A DNA stretch of 64,000 nt from Hemerocallis citrina (lineage: Eukaryota; Streptophyta; Magnoliopsida; Asparagales; Asphodelaceae). Under the pieces are notes generated by a model. That model ran no database searches. It was not told where the DNA came from and worked only from the letters and a program-made list of their open reading frames with translations. How positions within the stretch are numbered: position 1 is the stretch's first letter; every line of letters begins with the position of its first letter. The stretch is taken from contig CM030365.1 of NCBI GenBank assembly GCA_017893485.1, positions 43,890,458 through 43,954,457 of the forward strand, written 5' to 3'. Positions 46,673 through 57,880 of this stretch are shown here, one piece after another. A program made the position numbers and the translations under genes.

Positions 46673-47053
46673 TGTAACACCCGATTGTATGATGCTTGTA
46701 TATACATGTATGTATGTATATTGTACGTATGCATGCACTTGATTGCAGTATTATGGGATGATTTTGCTATCGTGGTGAGTGGTTAGGGTTACGAGACGGT
46801 TTATGGGAAGATTGCAGTCTAAAAGATGCACGAGAACGAGTAGGACCGATACTAGTATAAATGCTAGTTTTCGACACGATGCCTATGCAAATATAACACT
46901 GTATGATACTATAGTGGTGCGCTCGATAAACATCTCGTCTCGCACTCGTAGGAACCCATTTAAGCTTAAGATGGGCAGCCAAGACAACAATCACCAAACC
47001 ATGGGCTAGAAGCCATAGTTTGATCCAAAACCACCTACAACCTACCCTACGCC

Positions 47054-47054
<1 letters not shown>

Positions 47055-47084
<30 letters not shown>
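47055..47084 (+). repeat. Poly(C) run of 30
   Basis: Same LTR position as the runs of 13, 20 and 23 in the other three copies. Confidence 0.9.
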
Positions 47085-47086
<2 letters not shown>

Positions 47087-49160
47087 CTCAAAACTGGCCC
47101 ATATCCCTTCTCTTCTCCATCATTTCTCCAATCCATTCCCCCTCCTTGCTATGAAAATTTCAGCACTCCTCCAAGAGAGAAAAAGAAAGAAAGAAGAGAA
47201 AGTGAAGAAGAAGGTCTCAAGGAAGGATTTTCAAAGGAAAAAGCTTGAGAAGATCAATTCCTCTTCAGCAACCAAGGGTGGGGAGTTTCTTTAAACCTTT
47301 TTTTCTGTCTTTTAATTGATTTCCTTGCACGCATGTATGATAGGATGTACTAGGATGATCATCTATGAGCTTGGAAGTTGAAATCAGAACTAAAACTAGG
47401 AAACTGTTTCAGAATGCTATTTTGTTGATTTTTCCGATAGCAAACTACAAAGGATTAGACCATGAAATTTTCAGTGATTGTTCATATATGTGTTTAGATT
47501 GTTCATGATGTATTTTGGATTTTTCTGAGGTCATTTGATATTTTAATAAAATCAAATGGTAGGACTGTGTCGTAAGGCAGATTCAGCAATTGATAAACAG
47601 AATAACTGATGTTGTAGGAATTTTTATTATTTATCGGAGTATGTTCTTGATCTGAAATTTTTACCCTATATTCCTGCATGCATCTAGATTCTATAAAAAA
47701 ATCAGAAAATTATTTGGATGAGTTTATAGGCTTGAGAAAAATTGAGCTTTAATCAGTAGCTGAAGATGAACTAAAGAACTTGATGGTTTCTGTACTAAAT
47801 TGAAATAGAGAGAACTCAATGTATATTTAGAGTTTTGACATGAGATCTTTTGCATTTTTTTTTAGTAAGATGTCTAATTTCATCAGCATAAATTTTGTGT
47901 CTTTTGGACTTGTACAGAATTTAATATGATTTTATGAGTATGTGCTATGCCGGTTTCAGCCAGTTTTGATACCCTGTAAAGATTGGGCATTTGAGACTCA
48001 TTAAGAGCACATTTTGAGAACCTGATTCATTAAAGAGTTGTATTAGACATCCAGATCTTTCCAACAAGTCCAATTTGAGGCATATCCAGTAAAGGGTTGA
48101 TTAACTGTGATTTTTTAAAGACTGTACATAGACCTAGAGTGGATCTGAGTGCTCTGATTTGGAGAGGCCCATTGTGTGACTTGGTGCATTGGTGAGAGAT
48201 GTGTGTGTTAGGGTGATTTATTGGTTTAATTTGGACTCATGACCAACTAGAGAGTTGTTGAGGATACCCACACCCTTCTATGGAACTTGGGTTTGTGATG
48301 TTCTGATGAACGAGTAGTATTTAGTGCTACCTGTAAGGTGCAGCCCGTGCACAGGAAGCACGCAGGCTAAGGCTTGAGAGACTATTTTGGGGAGCTAGAT
48401 GATTGAATTTAAGTTCATGCTCAACTAGGAAGTTGTAGCCTAAGATCTTACCATTCCAGTTTGGGCTTGTAACTCCAATCACAGTTGTATCGAGGGAGTC
48501 AAGACCTTTTTAAGTTTTTGGCAGAAACTCGTAGGTCGCTTAGCCTTGGTTTTGACTAGGTATTGTGAGGACATTTCCCTTATACTATCAGAGTTGATGA
48601 CTCTTATCTAGGGATAGTTGATATCTGTTATTGAGATTGTTGACTCCCACAGTGGGATGTGTGACTCGAGTTAGTCACTAGGGTAAGGGATACCTTGCAC
48701 CTGTCAACCCTATATTATAAATTTCTGCCGAAGATTAGGACATCCGAACCGCGCCATTATTATAAGTTCACGAGGGTGAACATAGATTCACAGCTGGGGC
48801 AGTGGCGAATGTTGGCCGGAATGCTGGACAATTCCAAGCCGGGGAAGTGGCAAACCGGACCGGTATCACCAGGGCTAGAGGTTGATAGGCAAGTGTGGAA
48901 GCAGTTTTATCTTACCCGAAGTAATTAGAGTAAGACATGGGTTAGAATGGCATATTAAGTAGTTGGGAAATTGCATTAGTCCTAGTAAACCATAGTCGGT
49001 GTTGTACTTTCTAGTCGTAGGGATACGTTTTCGGCACTCATGGATGAGTCCTTGGCTCGTATCTCGATCTATTAATCCCAAACATTGCCGGAGTTAGGTA
49101 CGGGAGGCCAGGAGGTCCCGAGGTGCTCACGTCCCTATGCACGGGGGTTTTGTGTTTTGG

Positions 49161-49169
49161 TATATATAA
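49161..49169 (+). promoter_or_regulatory. TATA-like box in the 5' LTR of element C
   Basis: TATATATAA in the conserved context GTGTTTTGGTATATATAAG. Transcription would start near 49.19 kb, giving a U3 of about 2.5 kb and an R-U5 of about 0.9 kb. Confidence 0.55.
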
Positions 49170-50080
49170 GTTCATAACCCGATCAGGGGTGAACACGCAT
49201 GCGTCAGTACATTGGTGGACATGGGGAATCAATCGGTCGGGTGACCGAATTCAACGCAGCTTTCTGAGGAGGTCCGTACGTGGGTACCAACTGGCGGTGA
49301 CTACTTGGGCACTACAGGAGCGGAACTAGACCGACCTACTACAACCTCCTTGGGCGGCGGATAATCTATTGGGAATTGGTTGAGTACAAGAGTAGGATGC
49401 ATGGCGAGGGTTCGAATCCCTAAATTGTAGAGAAAGACGGCTTGATTTGGGGGCGTATGTAGTATGGGCTGCATTCGTGCTCCAAAGTTTTGCTTGCATT
49501 AGATTCAGGCATGTGAGTTTGCTGCATCTAGTCATAGGGTCATGGCATAACATGGCATTAGAACCCGAATCCACTAAACCCTTGTTTTGGCACAACACTT
49601 TTCCTTTTTGCATAAATTACTGGTTGTGATTGAATTTTAGAGGATCGCTGTTATCATCAGCTTTGCGTCAGTCGAAGTACTGATGTTCTCCACCTTTTAG
49701 GTATCGGTTCTACCTTTCGAGCAGGTGCAGAGATATCAGAGTCACGCACCATAAGCCTGAAGCCGAGGAGCAAATCCCATGGGAGCCGATGGACCACTCA
49801 GCGAAGTTCAGTAGTAATCAGTCGATTATCATTCCAGGAGGCAGCTGACAACTTTACAAGTGGAGTTTGTAAATATTTGTAATAAGTTGTAATGAGCAGA
49901 TGTAATTTGTAATCCTTGTCCAAGAACAAGTTATCGGTTGTAATCAATGATGTAATGACTTATTTGGCAAAAAAAGATTTTAAATTTCCATGTTATTACT
50001 GTGTTGAGATGCATTTGAAGGTAAAGATTCTGGTGAATGTCCCGGATGTCCGGTAACGGGGATCCGGGGTGCTACAGAGT

Positions 50081-50092
50081 TGGTATCAGTGC
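50081..50092 (+). other. Primer-binding site of element C
   Basis: TGGTATCAGTGC, one mismatch to the initiator-Met type TGGTATCAGAGC, 4 bases after the LTR end. Confidence 0.87.
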
Positions 50093-50375
50093 TGACTTCA
50101 AATTTCAGTCTAACACGGTAAGAAATTAGACTTGAAGGCCAGATAAATTGATTCTAGTTGGCAGATAGGATGATTATAAATCATATGGTAGCACTTACAA
50201 CTTATGATTATGATCTTTCCTATGTGTGAACCAGTCTCAGTTTACTTCATTTTTACTAACAAACTTGGAGTAGTCAAGTCCAAATTGTGGCTAGTCTGTT
50301 ACTAGACATTAGTGGAGGCATACAGAACAATATGTGTCTGTAATTCCGAAACTAAACCATGTTTATGTTTTTCAG

Positions 50376-50941
50376 ATGGTGTTCGAAGATATCTTCATCC
50401 AGGATGGGTCAGTAACAGTAGGTGAGCCAATACCTACAAGGAGAATGATGATGATGGAGGAAGAAATGAGGGAAGTGCTACAGAAGACTGAAGGTGAGGA
50501 GAACTCACCTCCACCATCGCTAGACCCAATGACGGAGCAACAGAGGATAGCCATCGGGTATCTGGAAATGAAAAGGGCGAGGGAACGCAAGGACAAGGCA
50601 ATCCACCGGGCCCAGCAGCATATCAAATTTCATCAGGCACAGATAATACACCTGAAGAAAGAACAAAAGCAGCTTCAAGACGGTATGACACACCTCCAGA
50701 ACCGCTGGTGAGGACTTCAAAAAGGCCCCAAGCCAAAAACTACTGGGAAAATCACCAAACCTTCTAAAGGAGAATGCCCCAAGGGAGCAATTGCGACTAA
50801 GAGTTGCTACAAATGCGGGGAAGTCGGACACTACAAGTCGCGTTGCCCAACAGCGATCAAGAGTTGTTTCAACTGTAAGGAACTTGGGCTTATCAAGTCA
50901 AATTGCCCAGAATTACAAAAGGGATGCCCATCACGCAAGTA
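50376..50941 (+). pseudogene. gag: Element C gag: coiled-coil and two zinc knuckles, no capsid core
   Basis: Start ATG at 50376 (MVFEDIFIQDG), conserved with element A. An acidic stretch, then a long charged helix (KRARERKDKAIHRAQQ, KKEQKQLQDG). A TGG-to-TGA stop near 50709 follows, then CYKCGEVGHYKSRC and CFNCKELGLIKSNC (histidine of the second knuckle replaced by leucine), ending at 50941. About 190 codons in all. The capsid domain usual between start and knuckles is not there, while PBS and knuckle spacing match element A, so the short form predates both copies. TTTATGTTTTTCAG just before the ATG looks like a splice acceptor, perhaps by chance. Confidence 0.75.
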
Positions 50942-51094
50942 ACCGAATAAATAACAAGGTGAAAATGTTATGTGGACCTACTATATTTTGAGATATTTTG
51001 GAAGCTGAAGAAGTAATGTAATCAAGTTTAAGTTGTATTTTGGGTTTTTGGAAGTTGATGGGTGATGTACTGTTGTAACAGGACATATATATAT

Positions 51095-51497
51095 AAATAG
51101 AATTTTGGCTACAGTCTTGTTTGATAGTGGATGGACTCATTCTTTTGTGTCAAAATCTTTTTCGAGAAAACTAAGATGCACACAAAAGGCAGTCCCAGAG
51201 GTAGCTTTGATGGTAGCTACGCCGTCAGGGCAACCCTTACTATAAATCTATGCTATAGGGGATGTAAACTCCAGATTAGCGGAGAAACCCTAAGTATCGA
51301 TTTGATTGGAGTTGGGTTTTGCTGGGACAGATGTCATTATTGGTATGGATTGGATGTCGAGGCACCAGGCAAGCTTTGACGGCAACGAGAAGAAGGTAGT
51401 TATCTCAGCTGAAGGAGTGGAACTTGTATTCCATGGGGAGCAGAGATCGAAGGCAATGACTTTTGTAGCCACTAGTAAAGTACGGATACCAGAATAG
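51095..51497 (+). pseudogene. pol: Element C protease
   Basis: LFDSGWTHSFVS active-site motif near 51.12 kb, a 1 base loss near 51.23 kb (private to C), then the shift near 51.31 kb that A also has, then DVIIGMDWM and a stop at 51495-51497. About 150 bases of AT-rich non-coding sequence separate it from gag in both A and C. Confidence 0.85.
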
Positions 51498-52960
51498 GTG
51501 AACAAGATACCAGTTGTGAGGAATTTTCCACTTGTATTCTTGGAGGATTTACCTGAAATTGACCCTCACCGTGATGTTGAGTTTAGCATCAAAATTCAAC
51601 CAGGAAGCACTCCAGTATCCAAAGCACCTTATCGGATGGCACCAGTAGAGCAGAATGAGATCAAGAAACAGATTGAAGAGTACTTGCAGAAGGGGTTTAT
51701 TAGACCAAGTGCATTACCTTGGGGAGCACCAATATTACTTGTTAAGAAGAAGGATGGGTCATCCAGGATGTGTATTGATTATTGGGAATTGAATAAAGTC
51801 ACTATTCGGAACGAGTACCCAATTCCTAGGATCGACGATTTGTTCGATCAGCTTCAGGGAGCAGTAGTATTTTTCAAAATTGATCTATGGTCCGAGTATC
51901 ATCAAGTGCGAGTCAAGGAAGAGGATGTACCTAAGATAGGTTTTCGAACTCGACATGGACACTATGAATTCTTGGTAATGCCGTTTTGGAGTGACTAACG
52001 CTCTGACAATCTTCATGACTTAATGAACAGAATTCTACGTCCATTTATTGACTCTTTTGTCGTGGTCTTCATCGACGACATTTTGGTATATTCAAGGACA
52101 ACAGAGGTTCATGTTGAACATCTGATAGCAGTCTTGAGCAAGTTACAAGAGCATCAGTTGTATGCCAAATTATCTAAGTGTGAGTTTTGGAAATCGGAAG
52201 TTGCATTTCTAGGCCATATCCTTTCTAAGGAGGGAGTGGCAACGGATCCTCAGAAGATAGAAGCGGTCAGGGAATGGCCACAACCAAAGACGATGAAGGA
52301 AGTAAGGACTTTTCTGGGTATGACTGGATATTACCGAAAGTTTATCCAGAATTATGCAAGGATAGCTGTACCCCTTACAGCCTTGACCAAGAAGAACCAA
52401 AGTTTCGACTGGACGGAGAAGTGTGAAGAAAGTTTTCAGGAATTAAAGAACCGTTTGATCTCCACACCTATATTGGTTTTACCTCAGAAGGATAAGGACT
52501 ACGTCATCTACAGTGATGTGTCGTATTTGGTGCTCGGATGAGTGCTGATGCAGGAGGGCAAGGTTATAGTTTATGGTTCGAGGCAGCTACGACCACACGA
52601 GAAGAATTATCCGACCCATGATTTGGAACTTGCAGCACTAATTTTTGCTTTGAAATCACGGAGACATTATATTTACGGAGAAAAGGTGGAAATTTACACT
52701 GACCATAAGAGCTTGAAGTATATCTATCAGTAGAAGGATCTCAACTTAAGGCAGAGGAGATGGTTGGAAGTACTCGAAGATATCAGGCCTGAGATTATAT
52801 ATCATTCAGGGAAAGCCAACGTGGTAGCAGATGCGCTTAGCAGGAACAGAAGTGTGGCTACATTAGTAGCGAACCGGAGGGAGCTAGATGAAGAGATCAG
52901 GTAGGCGGGCATTGAAGTGGTTACACAACACTTAAGTGCAGTTTTGGGCACAGTTGGTGT
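51498..52960 (+). pseudogene. pol: Element C reverse transcriptase and RNase H
   Basis: [32 protein letters not shown], a frame change near 51.99 kb replacing the usual PFGVTNAP, then catalytic [11 protein letters not shown] at about 52.06 kb. RNase [13 protein letters not shown] near 52.73 kb and [10 protein letters not shown] near 52.84 kb. Stops at 52539-52541 (TGT to TGA), 52732-52734 and about 52902 (both CAG to TAG compared with A). Confidence 0.9.
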
Positions 52961-54394
52961 TACAACCAAGCCTGAATGAGCAAGAGAAAAAGGCTCAGAC
53001 CAAAGATCCAGAAATGGAAGACACGAAGAAGCAAGTGCATGAAGGAAAATTGCCCGAATTCAGTATAAGAGAAGGTTCACTATGGTTTGATAACCGACTA
53101 TGTGTACCAAAGGATGAGGAGTTGAGGGAAGACATCATGAGGGAAGCTCACTCCACGTTACTCGCGATTCACCCTGGAAGCACCAAGATGTATCATGATA
53201 TAAAACAGCACTATTGGTGGTCAGGAATGAAGCAAAATATAGCAGAGTTCATCGCCAAATGTTTGACATGCCAACAAGTTAAGGCCGAGAATCAAAAATC
53301 AGGAGGATTGTTACAGCCTTTACCCATTCCAGAATGGAAATGGGAGAACATCAGTATGGATTTTATCACTAGATTACTCAGGAGCCCAAAAGGAAATGAC
53401 TCAATATGGGTGATTGTGGATCGATTGACCAAGTCAGCACATTTTCCTTCAGTAAAGACGACCTGAACAGTCGAGAAGTTGGTCGAGGTCTGCATTGAGA
53501 ATGTAGTGAAGCTACATGGAGTGCCAGTGTCGATAGGATCCGACCGAGATGCAAGATTTACATCTCGTTTCTGGCGAAGTCTGTAGTCAGCATTGGGAAC
53601 TAGGACAGACTTCAGCACAGCTTTTCACCTGCAGACGGATAGACAAACGGAGAGAGTCAACAGGATTCTCGAGGACATGTTGCGGGCATGCTTGTTGGAC
53701 TTCGGAGGAAGTTAGGAGAAATACTTAGCCTTGGTAGAGTTTGCTTATAATAACAGCTGTCAGGTAAGCATTGGCATGGCCCCGTATGAAGTTTTGTATG
53801 GACGAAGATGCAGAACGCTGATTTATTGGTTCGAGGTAGGAGAGCGGCAGATGTATGGACCAGGAATGTTGCAGCAAACATTGGAGCAGATCAAGCTTAT
53901 TTAGGAAAGGCTTGAAGGAGCGCAAAGTAGGCAGAAGAGCTATGCGGACAACCGCCGAAGAGAGTTGGAATTTGAGGAAGGCGACTCCGTATTTCTCAAA
54001 GCGTCGTTGACCAAAGGAGTTATCAGATTCAGAAAAGGCGAGAAGTTAGCTCCGAGATATATTGGACCATACAAGATTCTGAAGAGGATTGGCAGGATGG
54101 CTTATAAGTTGGAGCTACCGGCTGAGCTATCTCAAGTGCATGACGTATTCCACGTCTCTATGCTACGAAAATATGTGCCGGATTCAAGCCATCGGTTGAC
54201 AGAGGGTTCCAAAAGATTTACAGATAGATCTTTCCTGTAGAGAGCAACCAGTCAGGATACTTGATCATCGGGACAATGTACTGAGAAACAAGATCATCCC
54301 GATGGTCAAAGTTCTCTAGGAGAACAAGTTCGTGGAAGAAGCCACGTGGGAGTCGAAGAGCTGCATGAAGGCTTTATATCCGGATTTATTTTAA
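52936..54394 (+). pseudogene. pol: Element C integrase and chromodomain
   Basis: HHCC end (HSTLLAIHPGS, CLTCQQVK), Asp in ISMDFITRL, Asp in GSDRDARF, Glu in [12 protein letters not shown]3-like GPYKILKRIGRMAY, and chromodomain EEATWESKSCMKALYPDLF ending TAA at 54392-54394. The N-terminal 176 codons are open to 53466. Later stops (near 53.46, 53.58, 53.71, 53.90 and 54.24 kb) are mostly CAG-to-TAG or TGG-to-TGA/TAG against element A. Confidence 0.9.
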
Positions 54395-54460
54395 GTGTTT
54401 TCTGTTTTATTTGTTGTGTTCTTTTCTCCCACTAAGAACGTTCAGGGGACAGAACGACTC

Positions 54461-54474
54461 TAAGGAGGGAGTGT
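54461..54474 (+). other. Polypurine tract of element C
   Basis: TAAGGAGGGAGTGT immediately before the 3' LTR start TGTAAAACCCC at 54475. Confidence 0.85.
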
Positions 54475-57400
54475 TGTAAAACCCCAGATTGTATGATACT
54501 TTTGTACGTATACGTGCTCTTGATTGCAGTATTATGGGTTGATTTTGCTATCGTGGTGAGTGGTTAGGGTTACGAGACGGTTTATGGGAGGATTGCATTC
54601 TAAAAGATGCACGAGAATGAGTAGGACCGATACTAGTATAAACGCTAGTTTTCGACACGACGCCTATGCAAATATAACACTGTATGATACTATAGTGGAT
54701 ATATACTGCGTGCGCTCGATAAACATCTCGTCTCGCACTCGTTGGAACCCATTTAAGCTTAAGATGGGCAGCCAACACAACAAACACCAAACCATGGGCT
54801 AAAAGTCATAGTTTGATCCAAAACCACCTACAACCTACCCTACCCCCCCCCCCCCCCCCCCCAGCTCAAAAACGGCTCATATCCCTTCTCTTCTCCATCA
54901 TTTCTCCACTCCATTCCCCCTCCTTGCTCTGAAAATTTCAGAAATCCTCCAAGAGAGAAAAAGAATGGAAGAAGAGAAAGTAAAGAAGAAGGTCTCAAGG
55001 AAGGATTTTCAAAGGGACAAGCTTGAGAAGATTAATTCCTCTACAGCAACCAAGGGTGGAAAGTTTCTCTAAACCTTCTTTTCTGTCTTTTAATTGATTT
55101 CCTTGCATGCATGTATGATAGGATGTACTAGGATGATCATCTATGAGCTTGGAAGTTGAAATCAGAACTGAAACTAGGAAAATGTTTCAGAATGATATTT
55201 TGTTGATTTTTGCGATAACAAACTACAAAGGATTGGACCATGAAATTTATTTCGGATTTTTCATCGTCAGTGATTTATTTCGGATATGTGTTTAGATTGT
55301 TCATGATTTATTTAGGATTTTTTTTGAGGTCATTTGATATTTTAATAAAATCGAATGGTAGGACCGTGTCATAAGACAGATTCAGCAATTGATAAACAGA
55401 ATGACTGATGTTGTAGGAATTTTCATTATTAATTGGAGTATGTTTTTGATCTAAAATTTTTACCTTATATTTCTGCATGCTTATAGATTTTATAAAAAAA
55501 TTAGGCAATTATTTGGATGAGTTTATAGGCTTGAGAAAAATCGTGCTTTAATCAGTAGCTGAAGATGAACTAAAGAACTTGATGGTTTCTATGCTAAATT
55601 GAAATGGAGAGAGCTCATTGTATATTTGGAGTTTTGACATGAGATATTTGCATATTGTTTAGTAAGATCTCTAGTTTCATTACCATAAATATTGTGTCTT
55701 TTGGACATGTACGAAATTTAATATGATTTTATGAGTATGTGCTATGCTGGTTTCAGCCAGTTTTGATATCCTGTAGAGATTGGGCATTTGAGACTCATTA
55801 AGAGCACATTTTGATAACCTGTTTCATTAAAGAGTTGTAGTAGACACCTAGATCTTTCCAACAAGACTAATTTGAGGCATATCCAGTAAAGGGTTGATTT
55901 ACTGTGATTTTTGTAAGACTGGATAGAGACCTAGAGTAGATCTGAGTGCTCTGATTTGGAGAGACCCATTGTGTGACTTGGTGCATTGGTGAGAGATGTG
56001 TGTGTTAGGGTGATTTATTGGTTTAATTTGGACTCATGACCAACTAGAGGGTTGTTGAGGACACCCACACCTTTCTATAGAACTTGGTTTTGTGACATTC
56101 TGATGAACGAGTAGTATTTAGTGCTACGGGTAAGGTGCAGCCCGTGCACAGGAAGCACGCAGGCTGAGGCTTGGGAGGCTATTTTGGGGAGCTTGATGAT
56201 TGAATTTAAGTTCATGATCAACTAGGAAGTTGTAGCCTAGGATCTTAACTTTCCGGATTGGGCTCGTACACTCCAATTGGAGTTGTATCGAGAGAGTTAT
56301 GACCATTTTAAGTTTCGGGTAGAAACCCGTAGGTCGCTTAGTCTTGGTTTTGACTAGGTATTGTGAGGACATTTCCCTTGTATACTTTCAGAGTTGATGA
56401 CTCTTGTCTAGGGATGGTTAATATCTATTATTGAGATTGTCGACTCTCGGAGTGGGATGTGTGACTCGAGTTAGTCACTAGGGTAAAGGATACCCTGCAC
56501 CTGTCAACCCTGCATTATAAACTTCCGCCGAAGCGTAGGACATCCGAACCGTGCCATTATTATAAGTTCACGAGGGTGAACATACATTCACAGCCGGGGC
56601 AGTGGCGAATGTAGGCTGGAATGCTGGACAATTCCAAGCCGGGGAAGTAGCGTACTGGACCGGAATCGCCAGGGCCAGAGGTTGATGGGCAAGTGTGGAA
56701 GAAGTTTTATCTTACTCGAAGTAATTAAAGTAAGGCAGAGGTTAGAATGGCATATTAAGGGGTTGGAAAATTGCATTAGTCCTAGTAAACCATAGTCGGT
56801 GTTGTACCTTTCAGTCGTAGGGATACGTTTTCGGCACTCATGGATGAGTCCTCGGCTCGTATCTCGATCTGTTAATTCCCAAAGCTTTACCGGAGTAAGG
56901 TACGGGAGGCCAGGAGGATTTGACCTCCCGAGGTGCTCACGTCCCTATGTGTGGGGGTTTTGTGTTTTGGTATATATAAGTTCATAACCCGATCAGGGGT
57001 GAACACGCATGCGTCAGTCCACGGGTGGACTTGGGGAATCAATCGGTCGGGTGACCAGATTCAACGCAGCTTTCTGAGGAGGTCCGTACGCGGGTACCAA
57101 CTGGCGGTGACTACTTGGGAACTGCAGGAGTGGAACTAGACCAACCTACTGCAACCTCCTTGGGCGACGGACAATCTATTGGGAATTGGTTGAGTACAAG
57201 AGTAGGATGCATGGCGAGGGTTCGAATCCCTAAATTGTGGAGAAAGACAGCTAGATTTGGGGGCATATGTAGTATGAGATGCATTCGTGCTCCAAAGTCT
57301 TGCTTGCATTAGAATTTGCTGCATCTAGTCATAGGGTCATGGCATAACACTGCACTAGAACCCGAATCCACTAAACCCTTGTTTTGGCACAACACTTTTC

Positions 57401-57875
57401 CTTTTTGCATAAATTACTGGTTGCGATTGAATTTTAGAGGATCGCTGTTATCATCAGCTTTGCATCAGTCGAAGTACTGACATTCCCCACCTTTTAGGTA
57501 TCGGTTCTACCTTCCGAGTAGTTGCAGAGATATCAGAGTCGCACAGCAGAAGCCAGAAGCCGAGGACTAAGTCCCAGGGGAGCCGATGGACCACTCAGCG
57601 AAGTTCAGCAGTAATCAGTTGATTATCATTCCAGGAGGGAGCTGGCAACTTTACAAGTGGAGTCTGTAAATATTTGTAATAAGTTGTAATGAGAAGATGT
57701 AATTTGTACTCCTTGTCCAAGAACAAGTTATCGGTTGTAATCAATGATGTAATGACTTATTTGGCAATAAAAAGTTTTTTAAATTTCCATTTTATTATTG
57801 TGTTAAGATGCATTTGAAGGTAAAGATTCTGGTGAGTGTCACGGATGTCCAGTAACGGGGATCCGGAGCGCTACA
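54475..57875 (+). repeat. 3' LTR of element C
   Basis: Starts TGTAAAACCCCAG and ends GGAGCGCTACA. Carries poly(C) of 20 at 54843-54862, a TATA-like site at 56971-56979 and a B box at 57219-57229. Keeps the 8 bases (ATTTGACC) lost from the 5' LTR near 49.12 kb. No gene inside. Confidence 0.96.
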
Positions 57876-57880
57876 TATCA

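Larger units (their letters stand above)
46673..50076 (+). repeat. 5' LTR of element C
   Basis: Starts TGTAACACCC and ends GGGGTGCTACA. Differs from the 3' LTR by many substitutions, a loss of about 12 bases near 46.92 kb, an 8 base loss near 49.12 kb and poly(C) length. TATA-like TATATATAA at 49161-49169; B box GGTTCGAATCC at 49409-49419. No gene inside. Confidence 0.96.
46673..57875 (+). mobile_element. Element C: complete Tekay/Del-type LTR retrotransposon nested in the D LTR
   Basis: Both LTRs (46673-50076 and 54475-57875), primer site, short gag, PR-RT-RNase H-IN-chromodomain and polypurine tract are present in order. It is bounded by TATCA at 46668-46672 and 57876-57880, a perfect target-site duplication. 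The flanks rejoin to the sequence seen uninterrupted at 37.73 kb in the other D LTR. It is of the same family as element A. Coding capacity is lost through at least ten lesions, many of them CAG-to-TAG or TGG-to-TAG/TGA. Confidence 0.97.

Noticed and set aside
50362..50378. Spliced gag leader in element C (TTTTTCAG before the ATG)
   Set aside because: The acceptor-like string is good, but no matching donor is identifiable in the 300 base leader and there is no transcript evidence. Mentioned only in the gag entry.
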